Shown piece after piece: positions 10,286 through 19,332 of a DNA stretch of 64,000 bases (position 1 is the stretch's first letter; each line of letters begins with the position of its first letter). Origin of the DNA: Nostoc sp. 'Peltigera membranacea cyanobiont' 210A (GTDB lineage: Bacteria > Cyanobacteriota > Cyanobacteriia > Cyanobacteriales > Nostocaceae); NCBI RefSeq assembly GCF_002246015.1, contig NZ_NOLJ01000005.1:264621-328620 (forward strand), written 5' to 3'. The notes under the pieces were generated by a model. It ran no database searches, was not told the DNA's origin, and saw only the letters and a list, made by a program, of their open reading frames with translations. The position numbers and the translations under genes were made by a program.

Positions 10286-11269
10286 GCATTCAATCACCTT
10301 TTTTACTTCTCTGGAAATTGAATATAGACCTAACCCCAGATCCTAAAGAACTTCCAGTTAAAAAAATATTCCATCCCTGCGGGATACTCCGCGTTCGCGT
10401 AAGCGTCCCGCAGGGTACGTAGGGGCGCAAGGTCTTAGGTGTCAACTTAACGTTAAATGGGCGGTTAGAAACCGATCTACACGAGGCTTTACCCACCTCC
10501 GTGGGTTTCAAACACTCAATTTTTTTAGTCCGCGCAGGCGGACTACCCTGCGGGAAGCCGCAAAGCGTCTATGTTTGTGTAGCCGCGAATTCCATTCGCT
10601 GGGGCTTAAGTTGACACCAATGAAGGTCTTGTGACTCCAGTCAGATATTGAGTCAGAGACTCAATAAATGCATTCCCAGTTTCGGACTTGCAATGAGGAA
10701 AGTCTTATCAAGTGCGTGTACACCGTAGCTTTTTAAGGGGGACTAAGGAGAATCTTTAGATTATGCACCTTAAGCAAACCGCATTGATACCAATCCTGAC
10801 TTCGATAATTGGTACAGGCGATCGTTGCTTGATTTTACAGTGAATTGCTTACTCATCAAAGGATGCTCTGGCACCAACATCACTTATGTGAACTCCTCCC
10901 TACTGAATTTGTGAACTTCTCCCTACGGAATCCTTACGTAAATTCCAATTAAAAAACGCTCTTTTTTACTCTAGCTTTACAAGAAACTAGTGGATGCACG
11001 ACTAGTATGAATATGTAACCAATTGACTGCACCCCAGATTTAATAACTAAATTACTTATACGGTTATTACTTATGCAAAGGTGTAAAACTGGTAAATAAA
11101 AATTCGTCCTTAAATAGAAGATTTCTTCTACATAAGACAAACCTGGCTTGAAAAGTTCCCAAGGTGACCATCCTGCTTGCCTATACTTTGTTCTTACTCA
11201 TTAGTAAGGCAGTAAACAAGCATGACAAATTTGCAATCTTGACATCGTAAAAGAAAAATAAAAAATTGT
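10286..11269. repeat. intergenic repeat cluster with several hairpins
   Basis: No gene is supported here. Visible structure: an inverted repeat CCCTGCGGGA/TCCCGCAGGG at 10375-10415; a hairpin CGGTT-AGA-AACCG at 10462-10474; a hairpin ACCCAC-CTCC-GTGGGT at 10491-10506; and TTAAGTTGACACC at about 10606, the inverse of GGTGTCAACTTAA at about 10438. The last motif, with flanking CCTTCATTGGT, recurs near 14245. The arrangement resembles the ends of decayed IS200/IS605-type elements or Nostoc repeat DNA. The rest (10700-11269) is plain AT-rich sequence ahead of the PEP-CTERM gene. Confidence 0.5.
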
Positions 11270-12112
11270 ATGAAAAAATACACTAAAGTTGTAAAGCGTT
11301 TTTTGGCATTGGTTACTCCAGCGATCGCTACTTCAATATTGACAACCTTACCGAGCCAAGCTGCTACCTTTGCATCTTCTGAGTCACAATTCAACATCAA
11401 CAACTTTAGTAGCAGCCCTGTAGATGTTGTTAGGACTTTCACTGATAATAAGACCACAGCAATTAGCACAGGTGGTCAAGTAACTGCTGATGCTAAGGCT
11501 GAGGCTGAGTTTAATATCTATGCAAACAACTCTGCCTCCAATTTGTCCTTCAGCCAAGCTCAAGGTCAGGGTGATGGCTATACAGGGTCGGCGGAAAGCT
11601 TCGCTGCGATTATCGGTTATGATTTTATAGTAGACAAAGAGTTTTCTTTTGATTTCAGTGGTTTATTTAACCTTAAAACATCCATTGATGATGCACTGAC
11701 TGAACGTGCAAATGCTCGTGGAGAGTTCTTATATAAGTTATTGGACAGTGATAGTGGTGAGGTTTTGGACTCTTTCAAGATTTCTGGAAATTTATCAACT
11801 ATAGGCAACAATGATGCTTTTGTATTTGAACCGAGTAGTAGCATAACTTTTGATTCAAAGACTTCTAATCAATATTTTGGCGGAACACAAGAATATGCTT
11901 TGACTAGCTTTAAGGGTAAATATTCCCGTACTTTCGATAAGTTAACTCGTTTAACCTTAATAGAATCTAAAAGTAATCAGGTGAGTGTCTATACTATCCC
12001 AGAACCCTCAACAATTCTAGGTTCGCTGTTTAGTTGCACTATGTTTGGTGCTGTCTCGATACGCAAACGTAAAAGAGCTTCTTCGGCTGCGTTATTGGTT
12101 AATAAGATTTAA
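11270..12112 (+). CDS. PEP-CTERM sorting-domain protein
   Basis: 280 residues. An N-terminal signal peptide (about 1-31, basic start MKKYTKVVKR, then a hydrophobic core ending SQAAT) is followed by a Ser/Asn/Thr-rich secreted domain of about 210 residues that I cannot assign. The C-terminus has the sorting signal: IPEPSTILG, a short hydrophobic stretch, then RKRKR. In this family the signal is recognised by an exosortase and the protein is retained at, or released beyond, the envelope. No exosortase gene is near, which is usual because the substrates are scattered. Function of the mature domain is unknown. Confidence 0.85.
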   Translation: MKKYTKVVKRFLALVTPAIATSILTTLPSQAATFASSESQFNINNFSSSPVDVVRTFTDNKTTAISTGGQVTADAKAEAEFNIYANNSASNLSFSQAQGQGDGYTGSAESFAAIIGYDFIVDKEFSFDFSGLFNLKTSIDDALTERANARGEFLYKLLDSDSGEVLDSFKISGNLSTIGNNDAFVFEPSSSITFDSKTSNQYFGGTQEYALTSFKGKYSRTFDKLTRLTLIESKSNQVSVYTIPEPSTILGSLFSCTMFGAVSIRKRKRASSAALLVNKI

Positions 12113-12288
12113 GGTCTGTTTAGTATGTTTGCACTAAGAGAAATTCAGGTCTGGGAAATGGCATTTATAGAAACCCCAAGTCATTAGGTATGCAGATAAT
12201 TTTGTGATTTTGCACCCTGATAGACAAGCATTAAAGAAATGCAAATAAATAGCGATAAAAATGAAGTTGTCATCTAGAAGGGATTAAA

Positions 12289-12372
12289 ATGCGAACTCAA
12301 TCCTCATGGATTACCCTGTAAAGGCGAGTAATCCCCCGATTATTTGGTTTCGACTAAATGAATCGCATTTTA
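12289..12372 (-). other. nested hairpins at the end of the decayed tnpB (possible relic guide-RNA/right-end region)
   Basis: An outer stem AAAATGCGA/TCGCATTTT encloses GGATTAC/GTAATCC and a third imperfect stem starting CGATTATTT. The structure overlaps the last codons of the tnpB remnant and extends past them, which is where the guide RNA and right-end hairpins sit in IS200/IS605 elements. Whether it is transcribed cannot be told from sequence. Confidence 0.35.
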
Positions 12373-12873
12373 TTTCTGCGTTTTCGTCCCTACCCATTAC
12401 ACGGCCACACTTACAAACGTGTGTTCTAGCCGATAGTATAGGTCATTGACGCTTTCTTAATTTAATCGCCCAATGCTTTTTTGTTGTTAAAAGTTATAGA
12501 TTTTCGATCATCCACAAGTTTCTGCCCTAATTTTTTGTAATCAACAGGGCGAGAATCTTTTTGGAACTGTGGATCTCGTTTTAAACTCGAAGTACCCCTT
12601 TTACAGTTGTCATAAAACCAAGAGATAGAAGACTATGCTTGTTCTCAACTGGTAAGTGTTGCCATTGAGTTAAATTCATTAGCAAAAGGAAAGTTAGCTG
12701 CAAATATAGCACAATCAATTCCATAATTCATGCAAATCTTTTTTAGCTGTATTTTTAATATTCATCCATAGCCAAATACAGCTATTTTGAATTAATTTTA
12801 CAGTCAGAATTGCATTATCTACTGCTGTTATCTGGGCTGACTTTTCATAAGCTTTGAACTCAAAAACAAGCAT
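12311..12873 (-). pseudogene. tnpB: decayed IS200/IS605-family tnpB (ends kept, middle lost)
   Basis: Reading the minus strand from ATG at 12873 gives MLVFEFKAYEKSAQITAVDN and then AILTVKLIQNSCIWLW, the classic TnpB N-terminus. The frame is broken by several stops, but TnpB-like pieces persist (NFPFANEFNSMA, SSISWFYDNCKRG, DDRKSITF). Near 12380-12420, in another phase, it resumes as CKCGRVMGRDENAEIK, matching the zinc-finger and last RuvC aspartate region of TnpB. Between these, roughly 200 codons of the usual 380-400 are missing. No tnpA is adjacent. It is a dead element; it explains most of the gap between the PEP-CTERM gene and the small peptides. Confidence 0.75.
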
Positions 12874-13017
12874 AGTCATTCAGCAACGCCGAAGTGTCAC
12901 TTTTACCTACTGTCTTATACTACTATATGTGGTACAAGATAGAGGTATAGAAATATTCCTAACAAACTTTTATGAGCTATGTCCATAAAAGCTTCCTACA
13001 ATTTGGTTATGCCAGCT

Positions 13018-13272
13018 TTATGAAACTGTTGCCGATGTATTGACAGATGCAATAACCTTATCACCATCAGTAATAGCGGCAGCAACAGCGACAGCAATAG
13101 CAGCATCAAAATTAGCTGTAATAGTGCCCTTGTCTTTGTCTACTTTATAACTGCTACTTTTAGCAATAGTATAACCACGTGCGTAAGCAGATGCGACTCC
13201 CCCTTGTACTTGACTAAGATCGGAAACTTCATCTTCACAAAAACTGAGATCGGAAATTCTTAATCGTTCCAT
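13018..13272 (-). CDS. small secreted peptide precursor with double-glycine leader (1)
   Basis: 84 residues from the ATG at 13272, which has an AAAGAGAG purine run upstream; the longer frame would need a TTG at 13296. The leader MERLRISDLSFCED...LSQVQGG (25 residues) ends in Gly-Gly, the cleavage signal of peptidase-containing ABC exporters. The mature part is small, Ala/Ser/Val-rich (DAAIAVAVAAAI) with alternating small residues. The next peptide gene, 107 bases upstream on the same strand, has the same architecture. Cyanobacterial double-glycine precursors are known as bacteriocin-like or microcin-like substrates; activity of this one is unknown. No exporter or modifying enzyme is close. 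Confidence 0.65.
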   Translation of the reverse strand: MERLRISDLSFCEDEVSDLSQVQGGVASAYARGYTIAKSSSYKVDKDKGTITANFDAAIAVAVAAAITDGDKVIASVNTSATVS

Positions 13273-13379
13273 AAAAAAGCTCTCTTTGAAAAACAAATGT
13301 ATTGCTGAAAGTTTTTGAGAACTTTCAGCAATTTTTCTATCTAAAATGCACTGTAGTCCACTGTAGGACTAAGGCATAT

Positions 13380-13586
13380 TTAGGCGGCAGTAGAACTAGA
13401 CGCACCGGCACTAAGAGAGAAGCTGTATTTGCCGGAGACAGCAACAGTCTTAGTAAAAATGCTGGTGATAGCGATGTTTTTACCACGAGATTTTGCAATT
13501 GCTTCAGCATCTGCAAAAGCTGTTCCACCTTGAACATTTTCGGTTTCAAGAACGGTTTCTACATGAGAAAGATCGTTGATAATCAT
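13380..13586 (-). CDS. small secreted peptide precursor with double-glycine leader (2)
   Basis: 68 residues from ATG at 13586, preceded by TTAGGAAAG as a plausible ribosome site. The leader MIINDLSHVETVLETENVQGG (21 residues, shown split as MIINDLSHVE and TVLETENVQGG) shares I-x-DLS and VQGG with the neighbouring precursor. The core begins TAFADAEAIAKSRG and ends in a Ser/Ala tail, lacking Cys, so it is not a lanthipeptide-type core. The gene lies directly downstream, on its own strand, of three 61-bp repeats at 13739-13920 that probably sit in its promoter region. Role inferred only from the leader. Confidence 0.65.
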   Translation of the reverse strand: MIINDLSHVETVLETENVQGGTAFADAEAIAKSRGKNIAITSIFTKTVAVSGKYSFSLSAGASSSTAA

Positions 13587-13738
13587 GATTTTCTTTCCTA
13601 AGAGTTAGTAAGGTAAACTTGTTTCTTGTCGTGCCACTACAACTTGTTTTTTAGCAGCATACAAAGAATAGCACTATTAGAATTCGATGAATAGTAGTTT
13701 TACGTAAATTTTCTTTCCAAAAGGAAAAAACATTCTAT

Positions 13739-13920
13739 TATCAAGTTACTGACACTTTCTGATATTTAGATATTGCTTGAAAAGTGTCTTGCTGTTTACT
13801 ATCAAGTTATTGACACTTTTTAATATTTAAAGATTGTTTGAAAAGTATCTTGATGTGTATTATCAGGTTACTGACACTTTCTAATATTTAGAGATTGTTT
13901 GAAAAGTGTTTCACTATGGC
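13739..13920. promoter_or_regulatory. three tandem 61-bp repeats, each with an internal palindrome
   Basis: Units start at 13739, 13800 and 13861 with TATCARGTTAYTGACACTTT, so the period is exactly 61. Each contains GACACTTT ... AAAGTGTC (units 2 and 3 slightly degenerate), an inverted repeat with about 20 bases between arms. The array lies 150-330 bases upstream of the double-glycine peptide gene at 13586. It could be a regulator-binding array or a family of hairpins. It is not CRISPR: no distinct spacers exist. Confidence 0.65.
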
Positions 13921-14039
13921 TTTAGGCACTTATACATTCCCTAACTTCCAGGGCTATTTAATTTGATCTATTAGGAATATTGCCAACAGCATAGGCAATA
14001 AATTTGGTGAAGATAGTAATCGAAAAATTACTATCTTAA

Positions 14040-14646
14040 AGAGTCAAATTCAGTGCGTTGGCGTTGGCGTAGCCTCTGTCTGCGACACGCTACGCGAACG
14101 TAGAGAAGCCTTGCCGGAGGCATCACCATTTTCTTGTGCAATCAGATTTTTTATTCACCCGATCTTTTTGCTTGAAACGCTTGTAAATCAGCACCTTTTA
14201 GGAAATGAAACACCCCTGACGGGTTAGAGGTGTTTCATAGCCTTCATTGGTATCAGTCAACTTAAGCTAAAACTCCTTTAAAATCTTGTTTCTAGCCAGA
14301 GGCTGGGAATGCCTCCCATTAGGCATTCCCAGCCTCCGACAGAGAGCGAGATAATCTCCTAAAAGCTTTTTCTAGACTGGCTTTAACCTTAATTTGAAAC
14401 CAATGCAAGTCCTTGCGCCCCTATAAATCTAGAAATAATTTGGGATAATTTATTTTTTGCAAGTCCCTAAAAGAGAAGGATAGTAAGATTCAAAGCTTCT
14501 CTCTTTTTAGAAAAATATTGCAAATAGGTCTAAGGATAGATTGACAATATATTTGTTCGTCGAATTTATCCTGCCTTCTTAGCAAACTGGTTATAATTAT
14601 CTTCCATCTCCCTCAGAAATCAAATTCTCATATACACAGTATTTAT
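14040..14646. repeat. repeat cluster with two strong palindromes
   Basis: A Nostoc-type repeat tract (GCGTTGGCGTAGCCTC..., GACACGCTACGCGAACG) spans about 14055-14125. A palindrome ATGAAACACC-N-GGTGTTTCAT lies at 14205-14238. A perfect hairpin with a 16-bp stem (GAGGCTGGGAATGCCT) and 6-base loop lies at 14299-14336. CCTTCATTGGTATCAGTCAACTTAAG at about 14242 repeats, inverted, the motif near 10606. No gene is visible until 14647; 14345-14646 is otherwise plain sequence. Confidence 0.55.
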
Positions 14647-14841
14647 ATGGGACGTGTTCGTTCTAAATCTGACCTACCTACAAAAATCTGTCCGGTATGT
14701 CAACGTCCTTTCACATGGCGTAAAAAGTGGCAAGATTGTTGGGACGATGTGAAATATTGCTCAGAACGTTGTCGTCGTCGCCGTTCTGAAGCTCAAAATG
14801 AAACCAACCGCAATACAGACGCAAATAGCGCAAGAGATTAA
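14647..14841 (+). CDS. DUF2256 small zinc-binding protein
   Basis: 64 residues. KICPVCQRPFTWRKKW followed by VKYCSERCRRRR gives a CxxC...CxxxC zinc-ribbon-like arrangement typical of DUF2256, a family of short proteins of unknown function often annotated beside photolyase or peptidase genes. The TAA stop shares its last A with the ATG of the next gene (TAATG), so the two are probably translated together. Nothing in the sequence gives a specific activity. Confidence 0.85.
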   Translation: MGRVRSKSDLPTKICPVCQRPFTWRKKWQDCWDDVKYCSERCRRRRSEAQNETNRNTDANSARD

Positions 14842-15794
14842 TGGAGTTACAGGTGCAACCTAAATTAATTATTCATGGCGGGGCTGGTAGTTCTCTCCAC
14901 GGTAAAGGCGGATTAGAGGCGGTGCGCCGATCGCTCCATACAGTAATAGAAGAAGTTTATTCTCTGCTATTGTCAGGAGCAACTGCCTCTGAGGCAGTGG
15001 TGCAGGGTTGCCTAATGCTCGAAGACAACCCCCGTTTTAATGCTGGTACTGGTTCAGTATTGCAATCTGATGGACAAATTCGTATGAGTGCTTCCCTGAT
15101 GGATGGTGCGTCAGGGCGGTTTAGTGGTGTGATTAATATCTCGCGGGTGAAAAATCCGATTGATTTAGCGCAATTTTTACAAAGCTCGCCAGACCGAGTG
15201 CTATCAGATTTCGGTTCGGCTGAGTTGGCGCGGGAAATGCAAATTCCCAGCTATAACGCTTTAACTGATTTGCGGTTACAAGAGTGGATACAAGAGCGCC
15301 AGGATAATTTTAAAAGCACAATGGCTGGCGTGGTAGCAGAACCCGAACTGCTAGAAACTAGCAATGCCGGACGCGGTACCATCGGTGTAGTAGCTTTAGA
15401 TGCATCTGGTAAGCTAGCTGCTGGCACTTCTACTGGTGGTAAGGGATTTGAGCGGATTGGCAGGGTAAGTGATTCGGCGATGCCAGCAGGTAATTATGCG
15501 ACTAGTAATGCTGGTGTTAGCTGTACTGGCATTGGTGAAGATATCATCGATGAGTGTTTAGCTGCACGGATTGTAGTGCGTGTCACTGATGGGATGTCAC
15601 TGAAGGAGGCGATGCAGCGTTCCTTTGGGGAAGCCCACGAGAACAAACGCGATTTGGGAGCGATCGCCTTAGATGCTAGTGGAGCGATCGCTTGGGGAAA
15701 AACTAGCGAAATCTTACTCGCCGCCTACCACGATGGCGAAAAAATTGGTGATACTTTGGAATGGACTGGCAACGAACTGATCGGCTATTGTTGA
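14841..15794 (+). CDS. iaaA: isoaspartyl peptidase / plant-type L-asparaginase
   Basis: 317 residues, an Ntn-hydrolase precursor. It begins KLIIHGGAGSSLHGK, the family start, and has the autocleavage site GRGT|IGVVALD with the catalytic threonine at residue 180. STGGKGFERIGRVSDSAMPAGNYA after it forms the substrate pocket. The family cleaves itself into alpha and beta chains and hydrolyses isoaspartyl dipeptides and asparagine in the cytosol; in cyanobacteria it also completes cyanophycin breakdown by splitting beta-Asp-Arg. The length is normal. It overlaps the DUF2256 gene by one base. Confidence 0.93.
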   Translation: MELQVQPKLIIHGGAGSSLHGKGGLEAVRRSLHTVIEEVYSLLLSGATASEAVVQGCLMLEDNPRFNAGTGSVLQSDGQIRMSASLMDGASGRFSGVINISRVKNPIDLAQFLQSSPDRVLSDFGSAELAREMQIPSYNALTDLRLQEWIQERQDNFKSTMAGVVAEPELLETSNAGRGTIGVVALDASGKLAAGTSTGGKGFERIGRVSDSAMPAGNYATSNAGVSCTGIGEDIIDECLAARIVVRVTDGMSLKEAMQRSFGEAHENKRDLGAIALDASGAIAWGKTSEILLAAYHDGEKIGDTLEWTGNELIGYC

Positions 15795-16207
15795 ATCAGT
15801 TTCAGGGCTTCGGCTAAAGTTTCTTGCTGGTCAACTATTGCGGCCAATTCTTGGGCTTCATAACGCCCTTCAAAAGCTTCTAGCGCCGCTCTTTTCAGTG
15901 CCACTTGATATCCTTGTTCCAGAATATCGATTAATTCTGCTTGATTCAAGTAAAAACCACCGGATTTGCGGCGCTTGTTTATTTTGTTGATTTCCCGTAC
16001 TGTATTTTCTATCGAAACATCCCAAGAGCGAGTAGAACGTTTTTCGGCCTTTTGTTTAATTAAATGGATGAGCAGAATCACACCATAACTATCAATTTTA
16101 TTGATTTTGTCACTGAGGCTCATTTCTTCTAACTCATCCACCAACAGCAGCGCCTCATGGATTTTGCCTTGTTCTAGAAATTGCCTAAGTTCTAGCAGTT
16201 CTTCCAT
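15785..16207 (-). CDS. DUF29 family protein
   Basis: 140 residues, convergent with the peptidase gene and overlapping its end by 10 bases. LIHLIKQKAEKRSTRSWDVSIENTVREI and a C-terminal AALEAFEGRYEAQELAAI match the pattern I know for DUF29, a helical family greatly expanded in cyanobacteria. Function is unknown. Highly charged, no signal peptide or membrane segment, so cytosolic. The ATG at 16207 agrees with the family start (ELLELRQFLEQG). Confidence 0.8.
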   Translation of the reverse strand: MEELLELRQFLEQGKIHEALLLVDELEEMSLSDKINKIDSYGVILLIHLIKQKAEKRSTRSWDVSIENTVREINKINKRRKSGGFYLNQAELIDILEQGYQVALKRAALEAFEGRYEAQELAAIVDQQETLAEALKLIQQ

Positions 16208-16322
16208 GTATGTTATATGTTGAGATTTTGGCTATACTACTAATCTAGCTAGATTAGACATCTAGCAAAAATCGTGGTTTATAGTCTAAAACCACAGATC
16301 AACCGCGATTAACACCGATGAA

Positions 16323-17702
16323 TTATTTATGTTGATCTGTGGTTTCATTTTCAACATTTTTCCTCCGCCAAGCTGGTTTCACCACCTGACGACTACGAGC
16401 AATCACCAGAGAATCATCCGGCACATCTTCTGTGACTGTAGAACCAGCTGCTATATAGACATCATCTCCCAAGGTGAGTGGAGCCACTAAAACGCTATTG
16501 GCACCAGTTTTTGTCCGATTGCCTATTTTGATGCGATGTTTCTTCACGCCGTCATAGTTGGCAGTAATTGTACCAGCACCAATATTCACCTGATTGCCGA
16601 CAACAGTATCACCTATATATGACAAATGTGCTGCATTGGTGCGATCGCCTAATTGCGTATTTTTCAATTCCACAAAATTCCCCACACGGCAACCAGCACC
16701 CACCTGTACCTGACCGCGCAAATGAGTATAAGGGCCAATTCGGCTTCCCGCCTGCACGGTGCTATTTATGACTACTGAATATTGCACTGTGACATTTTCA
16801 CTTAACTGACTATTTTCAATTAAACTCCCTGGTCCAATGCGACTTCCTGTTTGGATTACCGTATTTCCTCGTAGGTGAGTTTGGGGTTCAATAATTACAT
16901 CCGGCTGCAATTCCACTGTTTCATCAATGGTGATGCTTGTGGGGTCGATGAGGGTGACACCCGCCAGCATCCATTTTTCCTTGACTCGTTTTTGCAAAAT
17001 TTCGGATGCTGTTGCCAGTTGCAGGCGATCATTGATGCCGAGAATTTCTTGGTAATCTTCCACATCCACTGCCATTACTTGTCCTACCTGAGTCACGGCA
17101 TCGGTAAGATAGTATTCTTTTTGGGCGTTGTTTGCCTGGAGGTGGGGAAGCACCTTTGCCAAATCTGGCCAGCGAAAGCAGTAAACTCCAGCGTTAATCC
17201 GCTGATTTTGTCTTTGAACAGCCGTACAATCCTTGTGTTCGACCATTTGCTGCACAATATTTTCATCGTTACAAAAAACGCGCCCGTAGCCTGTAGGGTC
17301 AGGTAGGTGCGAGGTGAGAATAGTGGCAGAATTTTGATTTCGGACGTGAGTTTGTAACATCTGCTTAAGAGTTTCGCTGCGTATTAACGGTAAATCACCG
17401 TTAAGTACCAGCAAATCTCCAGTATAATTTTCCAAGTGAGGAAGTAATTGCTGGATAGCATGACCTGTCCCCAATTGCACAGTCTGTTCGACAAACTCCA
17501 AACTGGGAATTGAATGCATGGCGGCTTGCACTTCCTCGGATTGATATCCCACAATCACGATTCGCCGTGAGGGCGAAAGTGGTTCTACACTTTCGAGAAC
17601 TCTCTCTACTAGCGATCGCCCACCCAAAGAATGTAAAACCTTGGGTAAGCGTGATTTCATCCGTGTGCCGCGTCCCGCCGCTAGAATTGCTACAACTACC
17701 AT
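16323..17702 (-). CDS. glmU: bifunctional UDP-N-acetylglucosamine pyrophosphorylase / glucosamine-1-P acetyltransferase
   Basis: 459 residues, the usual GlmU length. The uridylyltransferase domain starts [21 protein letters not shown], the nucleotide-binding signature. From about residue 250 a left-handed beta-helix of hexapeptide repeats runs to the C-terminus ([37 protein letters not shown]), ending with the acetyl-CoA site region. The enzyme makes UDP-GlcNAc for peptidoglycan and lipopolysaccharide in the cytosol. It is transcribed alone; no partner gene is nearby. Confidence 0.97.
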   Translation of the reverse strand: MVVVAILAAGRGTRMKSRLPKVLHSLGGRSLVERVLESVEPLSPSRRIVIVGYQSEEVQAAMHSIPSLEFVEQTVQLGTGHAIQQLLPHLENYTGDLLVLNGDLPLIRSETLKQMLQTHVRNQNSATILTSHLPDPTGYGRVFCNDENIVQQMVEHKDCTAVQRQNQRINAGVYCFRWPDLAKVLPHLQANNAQKEYYLTDAVTQVGQVMAVDVEDYQEILGINDRLQLATASEILQKRVKEKWMLAGVTLIDPTSITIDETVELQPDVIIEPQTHLRGNTVIQTGSRIGPGSLIENSQLSENVTVQYSVVINSTVQAGSRIGPYTHLRGQVQVGAGCRVGNFVELKNTQLGDRTNAAHLSYIGDTVVGNQVNIGAGTITANYDGVKKHRIKIGNRTKTGANSVLVAPLTLGDDVYIAAGSTVTEDVPDDSLVIARSRQVVKPAWRRKNVENETTDQHK

Positions 17703-18087
17703 AATTAGCTATCAGCTATCAGTGAAATTGTGATTAATGCTGTTGGTACTTTAAAATCTCGGCTCAAATCATACCAGCTAATTATAGAAGACTGAAAATA
17801 TTAAAGGAGTCATAATTCAGGAGTCGGTATAATTTCACTCCTAAAAAGCAAAGATTATCATCATACTAATTAGCGTTCTTTACCATACTCAGTACTGAGT
17901 GCTGTTAGCAGATAGCTAGGGTTTAGCCCGTGCTGAGTTTTGAAGTTGAGTACTCAGTACTTTCGCACTATGGTAAAAGCCCCGCCCCTCTCTGCGAGAC
18001 GCACTCGCGTTCGTGGGCGGTCTTTTAACTCTAAGCCGAGGAACTCGGAACTCAGCACTCTTCATAGCAGCTACAAATCATTACTCC
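17703..18087. repeat. intergenic stretch with degenerate short repeats
   Basis: No gene supported. It holds AGCTATCAGCTATCAG (about 17708), a palindromic pair around ACTCAGTACTGAGTGCTG (17887) and GAGTACTCAGTAC (17947), and a Nostoc-type tract with GCGAGACGCACTCGCGTTCG at about 17994. These are repeat debris between glmU, which is transcribed to the left, and the end of the HD-GYP gene. Confidence 0.4.
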
Positions 18088-19332
18088 CTATTCCCTACTC
18101 CTCCCTTGTTCCTGACAAGAGCGAATAAACTCTGCAAACTGCTGCATTAATTTGGGGTTACGCCAACCGGAATCAGTTTCTTCTTGCATCACTAAAAGTG
18201 CTTCTGCTGAAGTGAAAGCTCTTTTGTAAGGTCGTTCACTGGTTAGGGCATCGTAAATATCAATTAACTGAAATACTTGCGCTAGGTAAGGAATATCATC
18301 CCCCTTGAGTCCATCGGGGTAGCCTGAGCCATCCCAACGTTCGTGGTGATGACGAATAATCGGAATTACACCGCGCATACTCCGTAGTGGTTGGCAGATT
18401 TTTTCTCCAATCAAAACGTGCTGCTGCATAATTTGCCAATCTTCGGGGGTGAGTTTGCCTTTTTTTAGCAGGACTGCATCGGGAATACCCACCTTACCGA
18501 TATCGTGGAGATAACCACCCCACATCAAATCTCGAATTTGATAGCGGGAGAGGTTGAGGTATTCACCAAAAACTTGTCCCCGTTTTACTAGACGTTCGCA
18601 ATGGTTGCCCGTATTGGGATCGCGACTTTCAATAGACATGGCAATGGAAAACAGTACTTGTTCGGCATGGTCTAAATCTTCGTTTAGACGCTTCTGCCGC
18701 ACCAAGGACTTTACACGCGCCGCTAGTTCCACCCGATCGAAGGGTTTAGTGAGAAAATCATCTGCCCCAACTTCAATTCCCCGAATGCGCGATCGCCTGT
18801 CATTTAATGCTGTAATAAAAATTACTGGGATTAGCCTAGTCTGCTCATCCTGTTTAAGCAATTGGCACACTTCAAATCCATCCATTCCTGGCATCATGAC
18901 ATCCAGCAAAATCAAATCTGGTTGTTTTTGAGTTACCAATCCCACAACAATAGAACCACTGTCCGCCTCAATCACTTCGTATCCTTCCATCCCCAAGAGG
19001 GCAACAGCAGTCATCCGACTGGCGGCATGATCGTCAACAACTAAAACCTTCGGCGGATCTAAATCAAACCCATTCACTTTAGAACCTTTGGCTTGTAGTG
19101 TTCTAGAGACCAATGAATCATCATCACAATTAACATCAGTTTTTATCCAAGAAGACATTGCTTGCCTATCTTCAAGCATAAGGTCTTCTTGAGATAAGCC
19201 TAAAGAATAACCTTCCGCATTTTGCGATTCCACGGCATGATTTGAACCCATACTCTTCACTGTGCTAATGGGGTTTGACCCATTAACAATTTTTTCTGTA
19301 AAGCCTGTATAGTTGGATTTCCATTGAATCAC
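18088..19332 (-). CDS. response regulator with HD-GYP phosphodiesterase domain
   Basis: 414 residues from a GTG at 19332; an ATG at codon 28 is an alternative. The first 95 residues are a low-complexity, unassigned extension. A receiver domain follows (VLVVDDH at 96-102, phospho-acceptor D144 in ILLDVMMPGMDG, KPF at 196-198). Then an HD-GYP domain: HDIGK at 276-280 and HHERWDGSGYPDG at 329-341, the metal-binding and signature motifs of enzymes that hydrolyse cyclic di-GMP. The architecture is that of RpfG. Expected action is phosphorylation-controlled lowering of c-di-GMP. No kinase gene is next to it. Confidence 0.92.
   Translation of the reverse strand: MIQWKSNYTGFTEKIVNGSNPISTVKSMGSNHAVESQNAEGYSLGLSQEDLMLEDRQAMSSWIKTDVNCDDDSLVSRTLQAKGSKVNGFDLDPPKVLVVDDHAASRMTAVALLGMEGYEVIEADSGSIVVGLVTQKQPDLILLDVMMPGMDGFEVCQLLKQDEQTRLIPVIFITALNDRRSRIRGIEVGADDFLTKPFDRVELAARVKSLVRQKRLNEDLDHAEQVLFSIAMSIESRDPNTGNHCERLVKRGQVFGEYLNLSRYQIRDLMWGGYLHDIGKVGIPDAVLLKKGKLTPEDWQIMQQHVLIGEKICQPLRSMRGVIPIIRHHHERWDGSGYPDGLKGDDIPYLAQVFQLIDIYDALTSERPYKRAFTSAEALLVMQEETDSGWRNPKLMQQFAEFIRSCQEQGRSRE

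Noticed and set aside
10290..10511. 73-codon minus ORF in the repeat cluster
   Set aside because: It is made of the hairpins and palindromes themselves; no support as a protein.
13302..13601. 99-codon forward ORF opposite the double-glycine peptide gene
   Set aside because: It is the complement of the peptide gene at 13380-13586; the minus-strand protein has a recognisable leader and a ribosome site, the forward one has neither.
13739..13920. Possible CRISPR array
   Set aside because: Units are contiguous 61-bp copies with no variable spacers and no cas gene nearby.
16875..17306. 143-codon forward ORF inside glmU
   Set aside because: Antisense shadow of glmU.
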